A stretch of 28,662 bases of DNA from Chthonomonas sp035294505 (GTDB taxonomy: Bacteria > Armatimonadota > Chthonomonadetes > Chthonomonadales > Chthonomonadaceae), in assembly GCF_035294505.1 (NCBI RefSeq), contig NZ_DATGKU010000155.1:1-28662 (forward strand), given 5' to 3'. A program made the position numbers and the translations under genes. Of this stretch, positions 20,469 through 28,662 are shown in pieces. The notes beneath the pieces are model-generated. The model saw nothing but the letters and a program-made list of their open reading frames with translations. It did not search any database and was not told the DNA's origin. Position 1 is the stretch's first letter. Every line of letters begins with the position of its first letter.

Positions 20469-23276
20469 TTATGCCTTGCTTCTCTCACCCCTGTCAAGCT
20501 GCAAAGCGGCATTTAGGCGACCCTCTATCTCGATCTCCGACAGATTGTGCGGTATCTGCACATAGAAAACCGCGCGCGCTTCCCCCTGCCACACCGATAT
20601 CCGCGCGCTCTGGATATTCCACCCCAAATGCGCGAGAGCCGCTGCAGGCCAGTAGAGCGCACCCATCTGCTCCTCACCCGCTACTTCAATGAGCACGATC
20701 TCCTCCTCCGCATTCTTACTCACACCTCGCACATACATCCCTTTTGCCTGCTGTGCAGCCGGCAACGCCAAAGGTTGCCCGCGTATCACCTTTTTTAGTA
20801 GCTCAGTCACCTCTTTCCTCTTGCCGGGCAGGAGATGGCGACCACGGTAGTCTACCCAAAGGGTATCTATGGCAATACGTTCACTTGCGGTAACACGGGT
20901 TAACACCTGGGCGGCATGAACGGTTACCCCGGCGCAGAAGAGCGCTAGGGCGATCTTAGCCAATAGTCCGGGCTGCGGGTCGTCATAAGTACAGACCGTC
21001 AATTCGGAGTAGGTCGCCGTTGGCTCGTCTTCAAAGGCGATCACAAGCTCGCCGGCACGTACACGCTGAACGTACTCGATGTGGGCGGCGATGCGCTGCA
21101 CGGGCTGATTCAGCAGATAGCTCGTTGGCATGGCCTGGATGTGCTCTTCTACCAACTCGGCCGGAAGCGTGTGGAAACTGGTGTCTCTCAGCAGCGCTCT
21201 CTGTGCACGCGCCACTAATGTCTCCTCATCTTCAACCTCTTCGCGTGCGTAGAGAGCATCCAAAGCCCGCAGCCATAGCGTCCTCAAAAAATGCCCCTTT
21301 ACCGGTGTCCACACCCCCTCACCAACGGCGCGTGTATCGGCATAGGTTAGTAAGTAGAGCATGTTAAGCCGATCTACGTCGTCTACCACCCGCACAAAAT
21401 CGGCAATGGTCTGTTCTCTATCGAGATCGCGTAGGCGCGAGGTCTCCGCCATTAACAGATGGTTCCTCACCAGAAAACAGACGGCCTCAGTGGCCTCTTC
21501 ATCCCATTCCAGTCGCTTACATATCGCCCGTGCAATGCGCTCTCCGCTCTCGGCATGCGGCACGTCGGGCACGGCCTTTCCACAATCGTGAAGCAGGGCC
21601 GCCAACATAAGCCATTCGGGATGAGGAAGCTCGAGCAGCAGACGGCGCATCTCCGTGAATAGCTCTTCATTGGCATGGTGTGGTTCCAAAAGAGCTTCGA
21701 TATGCTTGATCACATAGAGGGTATGCTGGCCCACCGTATACTCATGGGCGGGATCGTAGGGAATGAGATTCATCAGCACGCCGAACTCCGGCAATAGCCA
21801 GCCAAGCACCCCCAAATCGGCCATCTTCTGCAGAATGGGGTAAACTTTGCCCGTTGCCGAAAGCAGCCGAGTGAACACCTGACGGATGCTACGGTCTGCG
21901 GGAACCTCCGGTTTAGACTTCAATAGCTCAATAATGATAGGCTCCAGCGCCTCTCCGATCTCCAGCTGATACTTTTGGGCCAACTCGAAAATCCACAAAA
22001 TCCAACCGAGGTCGTCGGCGATCAGGGCATCGTTAGCGGGCACGATCTGCCGATGCTTACAGTCTAACCCGATCCCTAAAATGAGACGGCTATGCTCTAC
22101 ACGCCGGAATGTGGAGGAGGCAAATCGCCGTAGCGTTGCCAAATGGGCATAGGTTTCGGCCATAAACGTCTCTGCGGAGGCCGGCTCTCGGCCGTAGCCC
22201 AACGCCTGAGCTACCTCCTCTTGGCGAGTGACCACCAGCACATCGCGCTCGGCTCCGCTAAGCGCATGCAGGGCGTTCCGAATTTGAAAAAGGTGCTCCT
22301 TCGCTAAGGCGAGTTGTTTGCAGTCCTCTTCGTTTAAATGCATCTCTTGTTGCAGCACCTGAAAAACTCGTTCGCCACGAACGCGTGCTGCCGGCAGATG
22401 ATGGCGTGCCTGCAGCAGCCATACCATCGTCTGAAAATCCCGCAGCCCTCCGGGTCCCTCCTTCAAATTCGGCTCAACATGGTAAGGAACCATCCCGTGC
22501 TTCGCAAGCGCCCGCGAACGCTCCTCCAGCTTGGCAAAAATGAAGTCGGTCGCGTTAAAGTTATTCCAAAAAGCGTCTTCAAACTGAATAAAAAGTCGTT
22601 CGCTGCCCACAATGAGCCGGGCATCTAATAGCCCACTTATGGTAAGCAGATCGAGGTTGCCACAATCTTCCAACAGGCGATAGGCGTAACCCACCTCCAG
22701 CCCAACACGATTCATTCCGATATCCATAAGGGCCTGGAACATATATCGAACGACCTGATCGGTTCGGGCCTCCCCATCACGAAGAGGAATGAAGGTGATG
22801 TCTATGTCGGAGTAGGGACAAAGCTCTCTTCTGCCATAGCCACCCGTTGCCACAATACAGAGCGGCACACCGTCAGGTGCCTCCCCAATGCGTTCGCAGG
22901 CCAACTCGAACAATCGCTCGATCATGGCATCGGTCAGGTCGCTGAAGCGACGTGCCATCTGCGTGCCGGAGGGTGCTTTTACACTCTTCAGGCCGGCGTC
23001 CCCTCCCTCATCGCGCAGAGGAGCCTTTATCTCATCGTTCAGTTTCTCGCGTTCTGCAAGGAAGAAGGCCGCTATCTGCTCCGGATCGCTCAAGGTTTTT
23101 AGGGCCGCATAGGCCTCGCGGCCAACGCTAGGCTCTCCCGAAAAATCGCAAGATGCTTTGAGGCCGACGGTGCTGCAAACGACTTTATCCCCTTCGCCCC
23201 CCTTGAGTTCTGGGAACACGGAAAGCGGAGGAGGGGAGACCTGGGGCCGATCGGAGCCTTTTGGGCGTTTCTTCAT
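20469..23276 (-). CDS. glnD: [Protein-PII] uridylyltransferase / uridylyl-removing enzyme
   Basis: A 935-residue cytoplasmic nitrogen sensor that uridylylates and de-uridylylates PII in response to glutamine. Domain order is canonical. After a variable 105-residue N-terminus comes the nucleotidyltransferase motif GGYGRRELCPYSDIDI (145-160, Asp157 and Asp159). Next is the GlnD helical linker (EGPGGLRDFQTMVWLLQARHHL), then the HD hydrolase (HTLYVIKHIEALLE, then LLHDCGKAVP at about 562). The C-terminal ACT region starts at about 757 with YDDPQPGLLAKIALALFCAG. The second ACT-like segment (about 859-920) lacks the usual DRPGLL core. The ATG at 23276 overlaps the clpS stop (ATGA), so translation is coupled. 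No glnB or glnA is nearby, which is unusual but not rare. Confidence 0.95.
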   Translation of the reverse strand: MKKRPKGSDRPQVSPPPLSVFPELKGGEGDKVVCSTVGLKASCDFSGEPSVGREAYAALKTLSDPEQIAAFFLAEREKLNDEIKAPLRDEGGDAGLKSVKAPSGTQMARRFSDLTDAMIERLFELACERIGEAPDGVPLCIVATGGYGRRELCPYSDIDITFIPLRDGEARTDQVVRYMFQALMDIGMNRVGLEVGYAYRLLEDCGNLDLLTISGLLDARLIVGSERLFIQFEDAFWNNFNATDFIFAKLEERSRALAKHGMVPYHVEPNLKEGPGGLRDFQTMVWLLQARHHLPAARVRGERVFQVLQQEMHLNEEDCKQLALAKEHLFQIRNALHALSGAERDVLVVTRQEEVAQALGYGREPASAETFMAETYAHLATLRRFASSTFRRVEHSRLILGIGLDCKHRQIVPANDALIADDLGWILWIFELAQKYQLEIGEALEPIIIELLKSKPEVPADRSIRQVFTRLLSATGKVYPILQKMADLGVLGWLLPEFGVLMNLIPYDPAHEYTVGQHTLYVIKHIEALLEPHHANEELFTEMRRLLLELPHPEWLMLAALLHDCGKAVPDVPHAESGERIARAICKRLEWDEEATEAVCFLVRNHLLMAETSRLRDLDREQTIADFVRVVDDVDRLNMLYLLTYADTRAVGEGVWTPVKGHFLRTLWLRALDALYAREEVEDEETLVARAQRALLRDTSFHTLPAELVEEHIQAMPTSYLLNQPVQRIAAHIEYVQRVRAGELVIAFEDEPTATYSELTVCTYDDPQPGLLAKIALALFCAGVTVHAAQVLTRVTASERIAIDTLWVDYRGRHLLPGKRKEVTELLKKVIRGQPLALPAAQQAKGMYVRGVSKNAEEEIVLIEVAGEEQMGALYWPAAALAHLGWNIQSARISVWQGEARAVFYVQIPHNLSEIEIEGRLNAALQLDRGERSKA

Positions 23277-23734
23277 TCCTGCTTAACCTCTACCCGAATG
23301 CCAATGGTGGCAATGATGCTGGCTACCCGCTCGCACTCCTCCTTGTCGGCGTGATGAACCACCGATTTACCTAAGTGATGTATCTCCCAAGTCTCGATGG
23401 CGGCCTCTTCAAACGAACAGTGCGTTGCGGCAATGAGGATGTGAATGACCTCCTCCACCGTGTTATAGTCGTTGTCGTACACCACAACAATCCACTCCGC
23501 CCCGCTGCCTCCTATGCTTTCTTGCTCCTCTCCCTTTGGCAGCGCCTTAATGGAGTTCTCTGCAAACCCCATGCCTCTCTCCCCGAAGACGACAGTGGGA
23601 TCACCGGAAAATCTGGCGATTTTTTGGGGCAGAGTGCTCTGCACCTCGTCACACCCAGCACCCATCAGAAGAGGAGGTTTTTGCGCGTAGCCGAAAGAAT
23701 AATGATGTGTTGCAAAAAAGTGTTTCCTTAGCAT
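23273..23734 (-). CDS. clpS: ClpS-like Clp protease adaptor with N-terminal extension
   Basis: A 153-residue protein. The last 75 residues are ClpS-like: EWIVVVYDNDYNTVEEVIHILIAA, then EEAAIETWEIHHLGKSVVHHA, then ERVASIIATIGIRVEV. ClpS docks on ClpA/ClpC-type unfoldases and delivers N-degron substrates. The N-degron pocket is altered relative to E. coli: the NDDYTPM core reads DNDYNTV, so the first Asn/Asp are swapped and the gatekeeper Met is Val; the His of the VHxxGK-like motif is kept. The first 78 residues (MLRKHFFATHHYSFGYAQKP...) match nothing I recognise. I keep them because GAGGAGGAG precedes this ATG, while the internal ATG at residue 54 has only a weak site. It starts 12 bp after sbcC and overlaps glnD by 4 bp. 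Confidence 0.85.
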   Translation of the reverse strand: MLRKHFFATHHYSFGYAQKPPLLMGAGCDEVQSTLPQKIARFSGDPTVVFGERGMGFAENSIKALPKGEEQESIGGSGAEWIVVVYDNDYNTVEEVIHILIAATHCSFEEAAIETWEIHHLGKSVVHHADKEECERVASIIATIGIRVEVKQE

Positions 23735-23746
23735 CTTTCTCCTCCT

Positions 23747-26700
23747 CTACACCAAATGGATATGTGAGCCACGCTCATCTTTCGTTACTTCAATACGATG
23801 TGCGAAGGCATCTTTCAGATCTTCCATGTGGGTAATCACTAAAATCTTCTCGAAATCGTCTTTGATCGCCTCGATGGCTTCCACCAGGCGCTCCCGCCCC
23901 TTTCCATCCTGCGACCCAAACCCCTCATCCATAATTAAGGTTTGCAAACGAGTGCCACTGCGGCGAGCAAGTAGGCGCGAGAGGGCGATGCGGATGGCAA
24001 AACTGATGCGGAAGGCCTCTCCCCCACTAAACAGTTCGTAGGGGCGTGTGCCCATATCGTCCGTAATGCGGATATCGAGCGTTTCAATCTCACCGCGCTT
24101 GGAGCGTGTCGGGCGCACCACTTCAAAACGCAGTTGCATTTTGCCGTCTGTCAAAGAGCGTAAAATCTCGTTGGCTTCCTCTTCCAACTCCGGCAGCGTG
24201 TTCTCGATGATAAGCGCCTGAACCCCTTTTCTGCCAAATGCAGCGTCTAAATGTTCATAGAGGCTTTGCCGCTCCTTCCAGGCTTTTAAAGCGGTTTCTT
24301 TCTCTCGCAAGTCAAGAGTTGCCCTTTCCGCACGTTGCACCGCCTCGGCAAGTCGCCCCTCCTCAACCCTCTGTTCTTCACTAAGTCGGCGAACCTCGTC
24401 AAGCGCCTGTCTAGCCGCCTCGTACCGCTGTTGCACTTCGTCAATCTGCCCTAACATAAGGCATTTTTCGGCTTGCTCTTCCTCCAGAGTCTGTATCTGC
24501 GCTTGTCTTTCGTCAATGAGACGGTTTAGCCGCTGCCTCTCCTCGCGCATCGGCTCAATTTGGGCGCGTGCATCTTCGAGCAAGCGAAAGCGCTCGCGGG
24601 CCGGCTCTAGGGCCTCTGCCTTTCGCTTCGCCTGTTCGTACTGCGTGCTAACCTCCTGCAGTCGGTCAAGCGTCCTTTGGGCGATCGTCAACTTGGCTCT
24701 TACCGGATGACCAAAATCCCCTTTTTCGAGCTTTTGCTGTAATTCGTTGTGCTCATTGCGCGCTTGCTCTAATCTCGACTCAACCCCATCGTACTCTTGT
24801 AATCGCGACTGCAGCGCATCCAAACGGGTGTGCCACTGCAGTATCTCCTCCCGTTGCTTCTGTAACGCCTCTATCTTCTCTCTATTCTGTCTTTCCGCTT
24901 CCCGCACCTCATTCAGCTTCGCCTCTATCGTTTGACGTTGTGAAATCAGTTGCTCCACGTTGGCGATTTCAAAACGCGCGAGGCGCTGAAGCGGTTCCTG
25001 CGCATTACCAAGCCGTAGCAACAGCGGGCGCAGCTCATTACTTGCGGCTGTCGCCTCCAGATCGGCCAGCTCCTTCTGCGTCTGCTGCAGCTTTTCCTCC
25101 ACGGTATCGTACTGCTCTCGTTGCGCTAGCAACTCCTGCAGCCGCGCTCTCTGCTCGATAAACCGGTGTCGCTGCGCCTCTAGGCGTTGTTGCTTCTCCT
25201 CAAGCTGTTTTCTCCTCTCTTTCAGCTCGATGCCCTGCTGCCGCACCCGTTCGAGCTGCTCCTCACGTTCCTGCAACTTCGCCTGATGTGAGGCAATAAG
25301 TCGCTGCCGCTTCTCGTCGTTCAACTCCGAAGCGCATACCGGGCAACTGGCCCCAGCCTGTTGCAGAATGGGTAATACCTCTTTAATTTCGCTTATATCC
25401 TGCTTCAAGCGGTCATATTGCGCCTTCAGCCCCTGATACCTTTCCGTTGCTTCCGCCAACTCCTGCTGCACCGACTGCAACTCCGCTTGAAGCGGCTCTT
25501 CTCCGACGAGCTGCTGCTCCAGATTCGCGATGTCGGCAAGAATTCTATTTCGAGCCTCTAAATCCCGTTGCCATTGGGCAAGCTCTTGCCGCTTGGATGC
25601 TATCTCGTGCTGCAAAGCCTGACGTGCCAAACTACAATCGTTCTCGAGTTGTCTGATTGTTTCGTAATCGGTCTGCAGGGTCTCCCTTTGTCGCTCCAGT
25701 TTCTGCTGCCGTGCAGATAGCTGATCCGAACGAGTCTGAACATCTTCTACCGATTCGAGCTTGGTGTTTAAAGCTTGAATCTCTGTTACCAACTGCTTCT
25801 TCTGCTCGATCTCTTTTTCAAGCTGCTCTATGTCATGGTGCTTTACATCAATAGCATGACGCAAGGCCTGCTCCTCACGCTGCAGTTCGGCCTCTCGTCG
25901 CACCTTCTCCTCATTGGCGGCATAATATTCTCTGAGTTGCGGTTCTAGCGCATCGGCCTTCTGTTTCGCACTTTGCCATAACTCGTAGTCGCGGATGATG
26001 GCCTCACTCTGCCCTAACAGGGCTTCCATCTCCGTAATTTGGCTTTCAACTCTTGCAAGTTCTTCCCTGCGGGTTTGCGTGTCTGCCCTCTGCTCGGCAA
26101 GTGTCCTCTCAAGCTCTCTCACCTGTGCGGCCAAAGCCTGCAACTCCACAAGCTTCGTGTGCAGTTGCGCATGTTCTTGCTCTTTTTGGGCCAGCTCCTC
26201 GCGCAACCTTTCAAGACCGGCTCGCACCTCTTGCAACTGTGCGTTTCGCCGCTGTAAATCGTTGGCCTCCAGCTTTAAGAGATTCACCTGCCCCTCAAGC
26301 TCCTGTATCTGGGCTTTCGCCTCTCGTACTTGCTCGCGTGCAAGCTCTTGGAGGCGGTCGTAGCGCTCGAGGCCAAGGATTTGCCCTAGCACCTGCTTGC
26401 GCTTATCCGGGGTTTGCCGCGTAAACTCCTCCGCACGGCCTTGTTGTAGATAGGCCGAATTCAAGAACGTCTCATACTCCATGCTGAGGAGCTGGGTAAG
26501 GCGCTTTTCCGTCTCCCGTTGCGACGTTCCGCTAAGCGATATCCAGTCCTTCCCATCCCAACCGGCAAGGTGCCATTCGCTGCTGCCGCCGCGCTTACGC
26601 TTCTTGGTGACCTTGTAGCGCTGCCCATTCAGCTCGAACTCAAAGAGAACCTCCATATCCTGCGCGCCAAGCCGAATGAGATCGTCTTCACTTACCCCTT

Positions 26701-26875
26701 GCGATGCGATGCGGGTGCGCCCCCACAGTGCCCAGGTGATGGCATCGAGCAGGGCGCTCTTGCCATTGCCGTTCTCACCGGACAGACAGGCCACATGAAG
26801 GCCATCAAAGGTCAACGTCTCCGGTGGCTCTCCGTAGCTCATAAAGTTTTTCAAACTCAATCGAATCGGGATCAT
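23747..26875 (-). CDS. sbcC: DNA repair exonuclease SbcCD, ATPase subunit SbcC (Rad50-like)
   Basis: A 1042-residue SMC-like ATPase. Walker A is GENGNGKSALLDAI (33-46). Long heptad-rich coiled coils (Glu/Gln/Arg/Leu-rich) run from about 170 to 860, broken near residue 510 by the zinc-hook CPVC that dimerises two molecules. The C-terminal lobe has the ABC signature region LFSGGEAFRISFAIRIALS and Walker B LQTLIMDEGFGSQD. With SbcD it binds DNA ends and hairpins and controls their nucleolytic processing in the nucleoid. The length is normal for the family. The ATG at 26875 is 15 bp after the sbcD stop, with GAGG seven bases upstream, and clpS follows 12 bp after the stop. Assignment firm. Confidence 0.97.
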   Translation of the reverse strand: MIPIRLSLKNFMSYGEPPETLTFDGLHVACLSGENGNGKSALLDAITWALWGRTRIASQGVSEDDLIRLGAQDMEVLFEFELNGQRYKVTKKRKRGGSSEWHLAGWDGKDWISLSGTSQRETEKRLTQLLSMEYETFLNSAYLQQGRAEEFTRQTPDKRKQVLGQILGLERYDRLQELAREQVREAKAQIQELEGQVNLLKLEANDLQRRNAQLQEVRAGLERLREELAQKEQEHAQLHTKLVELQALAAQVRELERTLAEQRADTQTRREELARVESQITEMEALLGQSEAIIRDYELWQSAKQKADALEPQLREYYAANEEKVRREAELQREEQALRHAIDVKHHDIEQLEKEIEQKKQLVTEIQALNTKLESVEDVQTRSDQLSARQQKLERQRETLQTDYETIRQLENDCSLARQALQHEIASKRQELAQWQRDLEARNRILADIANLEQQLVGEEPLQAELQSVQQELAEATERYQGLKAQYDRLKQDISEIKEVLPILQQAGASCPVCASELNDEKRQRLIASHQAKLQEREEQLERVRQQGIELKERRKQLEEKQQRLEAQRHRFIEQRARLQELLAQREQYDTVEEKLQQTQKELADLEATAASNELRPLLLRLGNAQEPLQRLARFEIANVEQLISQRQTIEAKLNEVREAERQNREKIEALQKQREEILQWHTRLDALQSRLQEYDGVESRLEQARNEHNELQQKLEKGDFGHPVRAKLTIAQRTLDRLQEVSTQYEQAKRKAEALEPARERFRLLEDARAQIEPMREERQRLNRLIDERQAQIQTLEEEQAEKCLMLGQIDEVQQRYEAARQALDEVRRLSEEQRVEEGRLAEAVQRAERATLDLREKETALKAWKERQSLYEHLDAAFGRKGVQALIIENTLPELEEEANEILRSLTDGKMQLRFEVVRPTRSKRGEIETLDIRITDDMGTRPYELFSGGEAFRISFAIRIALSRLLARRSGTRLQTLIMDEGFGSQDGKGRERLVEAIEAIKDDFEKILVITHMEDLKDAFAHRIEVTKDERGSHIHLV

Positions 26876-26890
26876 CCTGTTGCCTCATCC

Positions 26891-28156
26891 CTAGAGCGAA
26901 GTTGTAAGCTCTCTCTCCTCTTGTTCTAGCGTCTGAAAGAGCGGTTCGGCGGCCTCTAACAGACGGTCTTTCAAGGGTCGGAGTTTGTCTTGGGTCTCGA
27001 TGTAGAGGGTTAACGCCTCACGTGGCCGGCGATTTTCGGTTAGTGCGCTGTTACGCGTGTTGATGTTGCGACGGATAGCGCGGCGTACGATACGCACCAG
27101 CGCCGGAGATAAGGCCTCTTCGATAAGGCGCTGGTCTACCAAAGAATCGCGCTCCGCCTCAATGTGATAGATCAATCGTACGATGTTGTCTCGAATTGGG
27201 TGACGCCTGATGGCAGAGAGGATGGCCGCAGTAGGATCATCGCAATCGGCATCCACTTCGATCTCCACCATCTTGCGAGCCACATCTACCGCAAAAAACC
27301 GATAATCGGCTCCCCCCTTGTACACATCGGCGATCACAAACCCCTTTTCTTCCTCACGCTCTCCAAAATCTATGCGGTCGGGACTACCACAGTAGACCAC
27401 GTGGGGTTGGCCTTGAGGATGAAGGTCTTGAAAGCGGTGTATGTGCCCCAGCGCCACATAATCGAAAGCGGGGTTTGTTAGCACAGAGAGGGGAACCTGA
27501 GGCTCGTTGGAGTTGCCTAAGTAACCCTGTTGCCAACTCGAAAGTTTAGCGCCGCTTACCCAGAAATGCCCCATGAGCACCGTGGGAATGTCATCTTCTG
27601 CCTCCCTCACCTTCTTCGCCAACTCCTCAATGTAGAAGCAGTAACGTTCTTCCACATAGCGGCGCGTTTCATCTAAGCTGAAATGCTTCAACTCTTCCCG
27701 CCCAATCAGCACGCCCTTCGCCAAATAGGGCATGGCCGCAACACGCAGCATGCCACGCTTTGTGGGGATGCACCCTACTTCTGGACGGCTGTATACGTAG
27801 ACCTTTTCAACGCCGAGCGTTCGATAAATTTCGATGGCGTTCGCACGCCCCTTCATTACCGGCAGGTCGTGATTGCCGGTGAGCAGCACTACAGGAATGC
27901 CCTTTTCGGAGAGACGGCGAATACACTCGGCAAACTCACGCTGCTCGGTCTGACGAGGGTCACGCGCCTTGTAGGCATCGCCGGTAAAAATTGCGATGTC
28001 TACGTCCTCTTCAATAGCCCGATCAATAGCACGCATAAGCGACGTTTTAAAATCCAATAAACGCGAGTTGAGGCCGGTTGCAGCGTCTAGCTTACCGTAT
28101 TGCTCTACGCCGAAATGGGTATCTGCGAAATGCATAACTCGGACGGTGTAGCCCAT
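26891..28156 (-). CDS. sbcD: DNA repair exonuclease SbcCD, nuclease subunit SbcD (Mre11-like)
   Basis: A 421-residue Mn-dependent phosphoesterase and partner of SbcC. The metal-site motifs appear in order: VMHFADTHFG (Asp12, His14), IAIFTGDAYKARDP (GD-x-D variant with Ala-Tyr instead of Leu-Phe), VVLLTGNHDLP (Asn-His-Asp), VLMGHFWVSG and ALGHIHR. The final 150 residues form the capping/SbcC-binding part. I start at the ATG at 28156: AAGGA precedes it, and a perfect TATAAT lies 41 bases upstream, inside a longer frame that begins at 28243. It is the first gene of the sbcD-sbcC-clpS-glnD cluster. Both SbcCD subunits appear intact, so a working end-processing complex is expected. Confidence 0.96.
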   Translation of the reverse strand: MGYTVRVMHFADTHFGVEQYGKLDAATGLNSRLLDFKTSLMRAIDRAIEEDVDIAIFTGDAYKARDPRQTEQREFAECIRRLSEKGIPVVLLTGNHDLPVMKGRANAIEIYRTLGVEKVYVYSRPEVGCIPTKRGMLRVAAMPYLAKGVLIGREELKHFSLDETRRYVEERYCFYIEELAKKVREAEDDIPTVLMGHFWVSGAKLSSWQQGYLGNSNEPQVPLSVLTNPAFDYVALGHIHRFQDLHPQGQPHVVYCGSPDRIDFGEREEEKGFVIADVYKGGADYRFFAVDVARKMVEIEVDADCDDPTAAILSAIRRHPIRDNIVRLIYHIEAERDSLVDQRLIEEALSPALVRIVRRAIRRNINTRNSALTENRRPREALTLYIETQDKLRPLKDRLLEAAEPLFQTLEQEERELTTSL

Positions 28157-28196
28157 GTTCTGTTGTTCCTTGTGCGCACGATGCGTATTTCCTAAC

Positions 28197-28202
28197 ATTA
28201 TA
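28197..28202 (-). promoter_or_regulatory. Probable -10 element of the sbcD operon
   Basis: A perfect TATAAT on the minus strand, 41 bases before the ATG. The -35 region (AAGACG at 17-bp spacing) is poor, so an activator or extended contacts may be needed. An ACCCC...GGGGT dyad (28243-28265) lies farther upstream, between the divergent genes. Confidence 0.5.
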
Positions 28203-28313
28203 ACACTGCCTGCAACATTCGTCTTGGCGGAAAGCGATTCCAACCCCTAACATACGTTTTGGGGTAGGCGACACTTGTTCGCTTCCAGAAAAAGATGAGA
28301 CGCAGTGAAGAGG

Positions 28314-28319
28314 TATACT
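28314..28319 (+). promoter_or_regulatory. Possible -10 element of the DUF2092/LolA-like gene
   Basis: TATACT, 30 bases before the ATG at 28349; no convincing -35 at the right distance. No Shine-Dalgarno sequence lies directly upstream of that ATG. Confidence 0.35.
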
Positions 28320-28348
28320 AGTGTAGCTTATGTTCGCATTGGTGCCCT

Positions 28349-28662
28349 ATGGTGAACCGACTTTCCGTGTTTTCCGGTTGCATGATACTGTGCTTACTTT
28401 CGCTGTGTTCGTTGGGGAAGGCAGCCGATCTGCCGGACGCTTTGCGTTATACCGCCAATCTCTACGCTAACCTTCATAGCTACGCGGAGCGGGCAACGGT
28501 TGAAGCCACGCTGCAAACCAACAGCACCACACTGGAACGGTTTGTGGAAGGGATTGTCCTTTCCGCCAAGCGCCCCAACCTTCTGCGCTTGGTGATCAAT
28601 GTACCGAATCGGGCTGCCTATCAGGCCGTTTACAGCGACGGTAAAACGCTGAGTGTCTACAA
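28349..28662 (+). CDS. Exported LolA/DUF2092-like protein, partial (C-terminus beyond the right edge)
   Basis: The first 104 codons of an open frame that runs out of the window. A Sec signal peptide (MVNRLSVFSGCMILCLLSLCSLGKAA-D) is followed by DALRYTANLYANLHSYAERATVEATLQT. LSAKRPNLLRLVINVP, then YQAVYSDGKTLSVY, is the layout of outer-membrane lipoprotein carrier LolA-like and DUF2092 proteins, a periplasmic half-barrel that binds lipidated ligands. Whether it is true LolA or a paralogue cannot be decided from the N-terminal part. It is divergent from sbcD with a 192-bp gap. The ATG lacks a clear Shine-Dalgarno sequence, so the start is less certain than the frame. Confidence 0.75.
   Translation, partial: MVNRLSVFSGCMILCLLSLCSLGKAADLPDALRYTANLYANLHSYAERATVEATLQTNSTTLERFVEGIVLSAKRPNLLRLVINVPNRAAYQAVYSDGKTLSVY

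Noticed and set aside
23747..28156. SbcCD as part of a phage-defence island
   Set aside because: Both subunits are housekeeping-type and full length, the neighbours are clpS and glnD, and no defence or mobile genes are present.
28157..28243. Longer N-terminus for SbcD
   Set aside because: The extra 29 residues cover a perfect TATAAT, do not resemble SbcD, and the ATG at 28156 has AAGGA upstream.

Overview
The window reads as ordinary chromosomal DNA of a free-living heterotrophic bacterium with about 55% G+C by eye. It has a diderm-type outer membrane protein, CIRCE-controlled groESL, strong AGGAGG ribosome binding sites and occasional GTG/TTG starts. The gene mix (AraC/phytanoyl-CoA dioxygenase pair, GH130 with a GT4 fusion, ROK kinase, D-aminoacylase family, copper-amine-oxidase-N/Ig-like surface protein, SbcCD-ClpS-GlnD) fits Armatimonadota (Chthonomonas-like) best. 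That is an inference from general resemblance: there is no rRNA or other decisive marker here. No tRNA, rRNA, insertion sequence, prophage or CRISPR array was found.

Layout. 1-2223 (minus): a phytanoyl-CoA dioxygenase-like gene followed by ilvD, which runs off the left edge. 2355-3215 (plus): a divergent AraC-type regulator, with a pair of 17-bp operator-like repeats between it and the dioxygenase. 3263-5362 (plus): groES-groEL behind a promoter embedded in two CIRCE operators, closed by an intrinsic terminator. 5404-9262 (minus): a GT4 glycosyltransferase fused to an alpha-helical glycosidase-like domain, then a GH130 phosphorylase-like enzyme, probably one carbohydrate operon. 9263-9778: non-coding, with three spaced palindromic repeats. 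9779-12696 (minus): ROK sugar kinase, SRPBCC protein, unknown acidic protein and sucD in one tight operon. 12846-17537 (minus): anmK, a second phytanoyl-CoA dioxygenase, a D-aminoacylase-family amidohydrolase and a small outer membrane beta-barrel protein. 17651-17908 (plus): an FmdB-type zinc ribbon. 17959-19584 (minus): an exported Ig-like/copper-amine-oxidase-N protein. 19938-28156 (minus): sbcD-sbcC-clpS-glnD-unknown membrane-anchored protein. 28349 to the right edge (plus): start of an exported LolA/DUF2092-like protein.

How the parts may work together. anmK and the D-aminoacylase-like gene both fit recovery of cell-wall or D-amino-acid material, and PhyH-type oxygenases are typical of heterotrophs that process small organic substrates. 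The GH130/GT4 pair suggests a dedicated mannoside- or glucoside-containing oligosaccharide. The sbcDC-clpS-glnD order couples DNA-end processing, N-degron adaptor and nitrogen-sensing genes on what may be one transcript.

The least explained signals are non-coding. Two minus-strand genes (the D-aminoacylase-like gene and the Ig-like exported protein) have good sigma-70 promoters more than 200 bases upstream of the start codon, with leaders that can fold into strong and partly mutually exclusive stems next to a terminator-like hairpin. Two others (the beta-barrel protein and the ROK kinase) have long inverted repeats just upstream of the ribosome binding site. These are my best candidates for undescribed cis-regulatory RNAs. 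I saw no convincing new protein-based defence or biosynthetic system.
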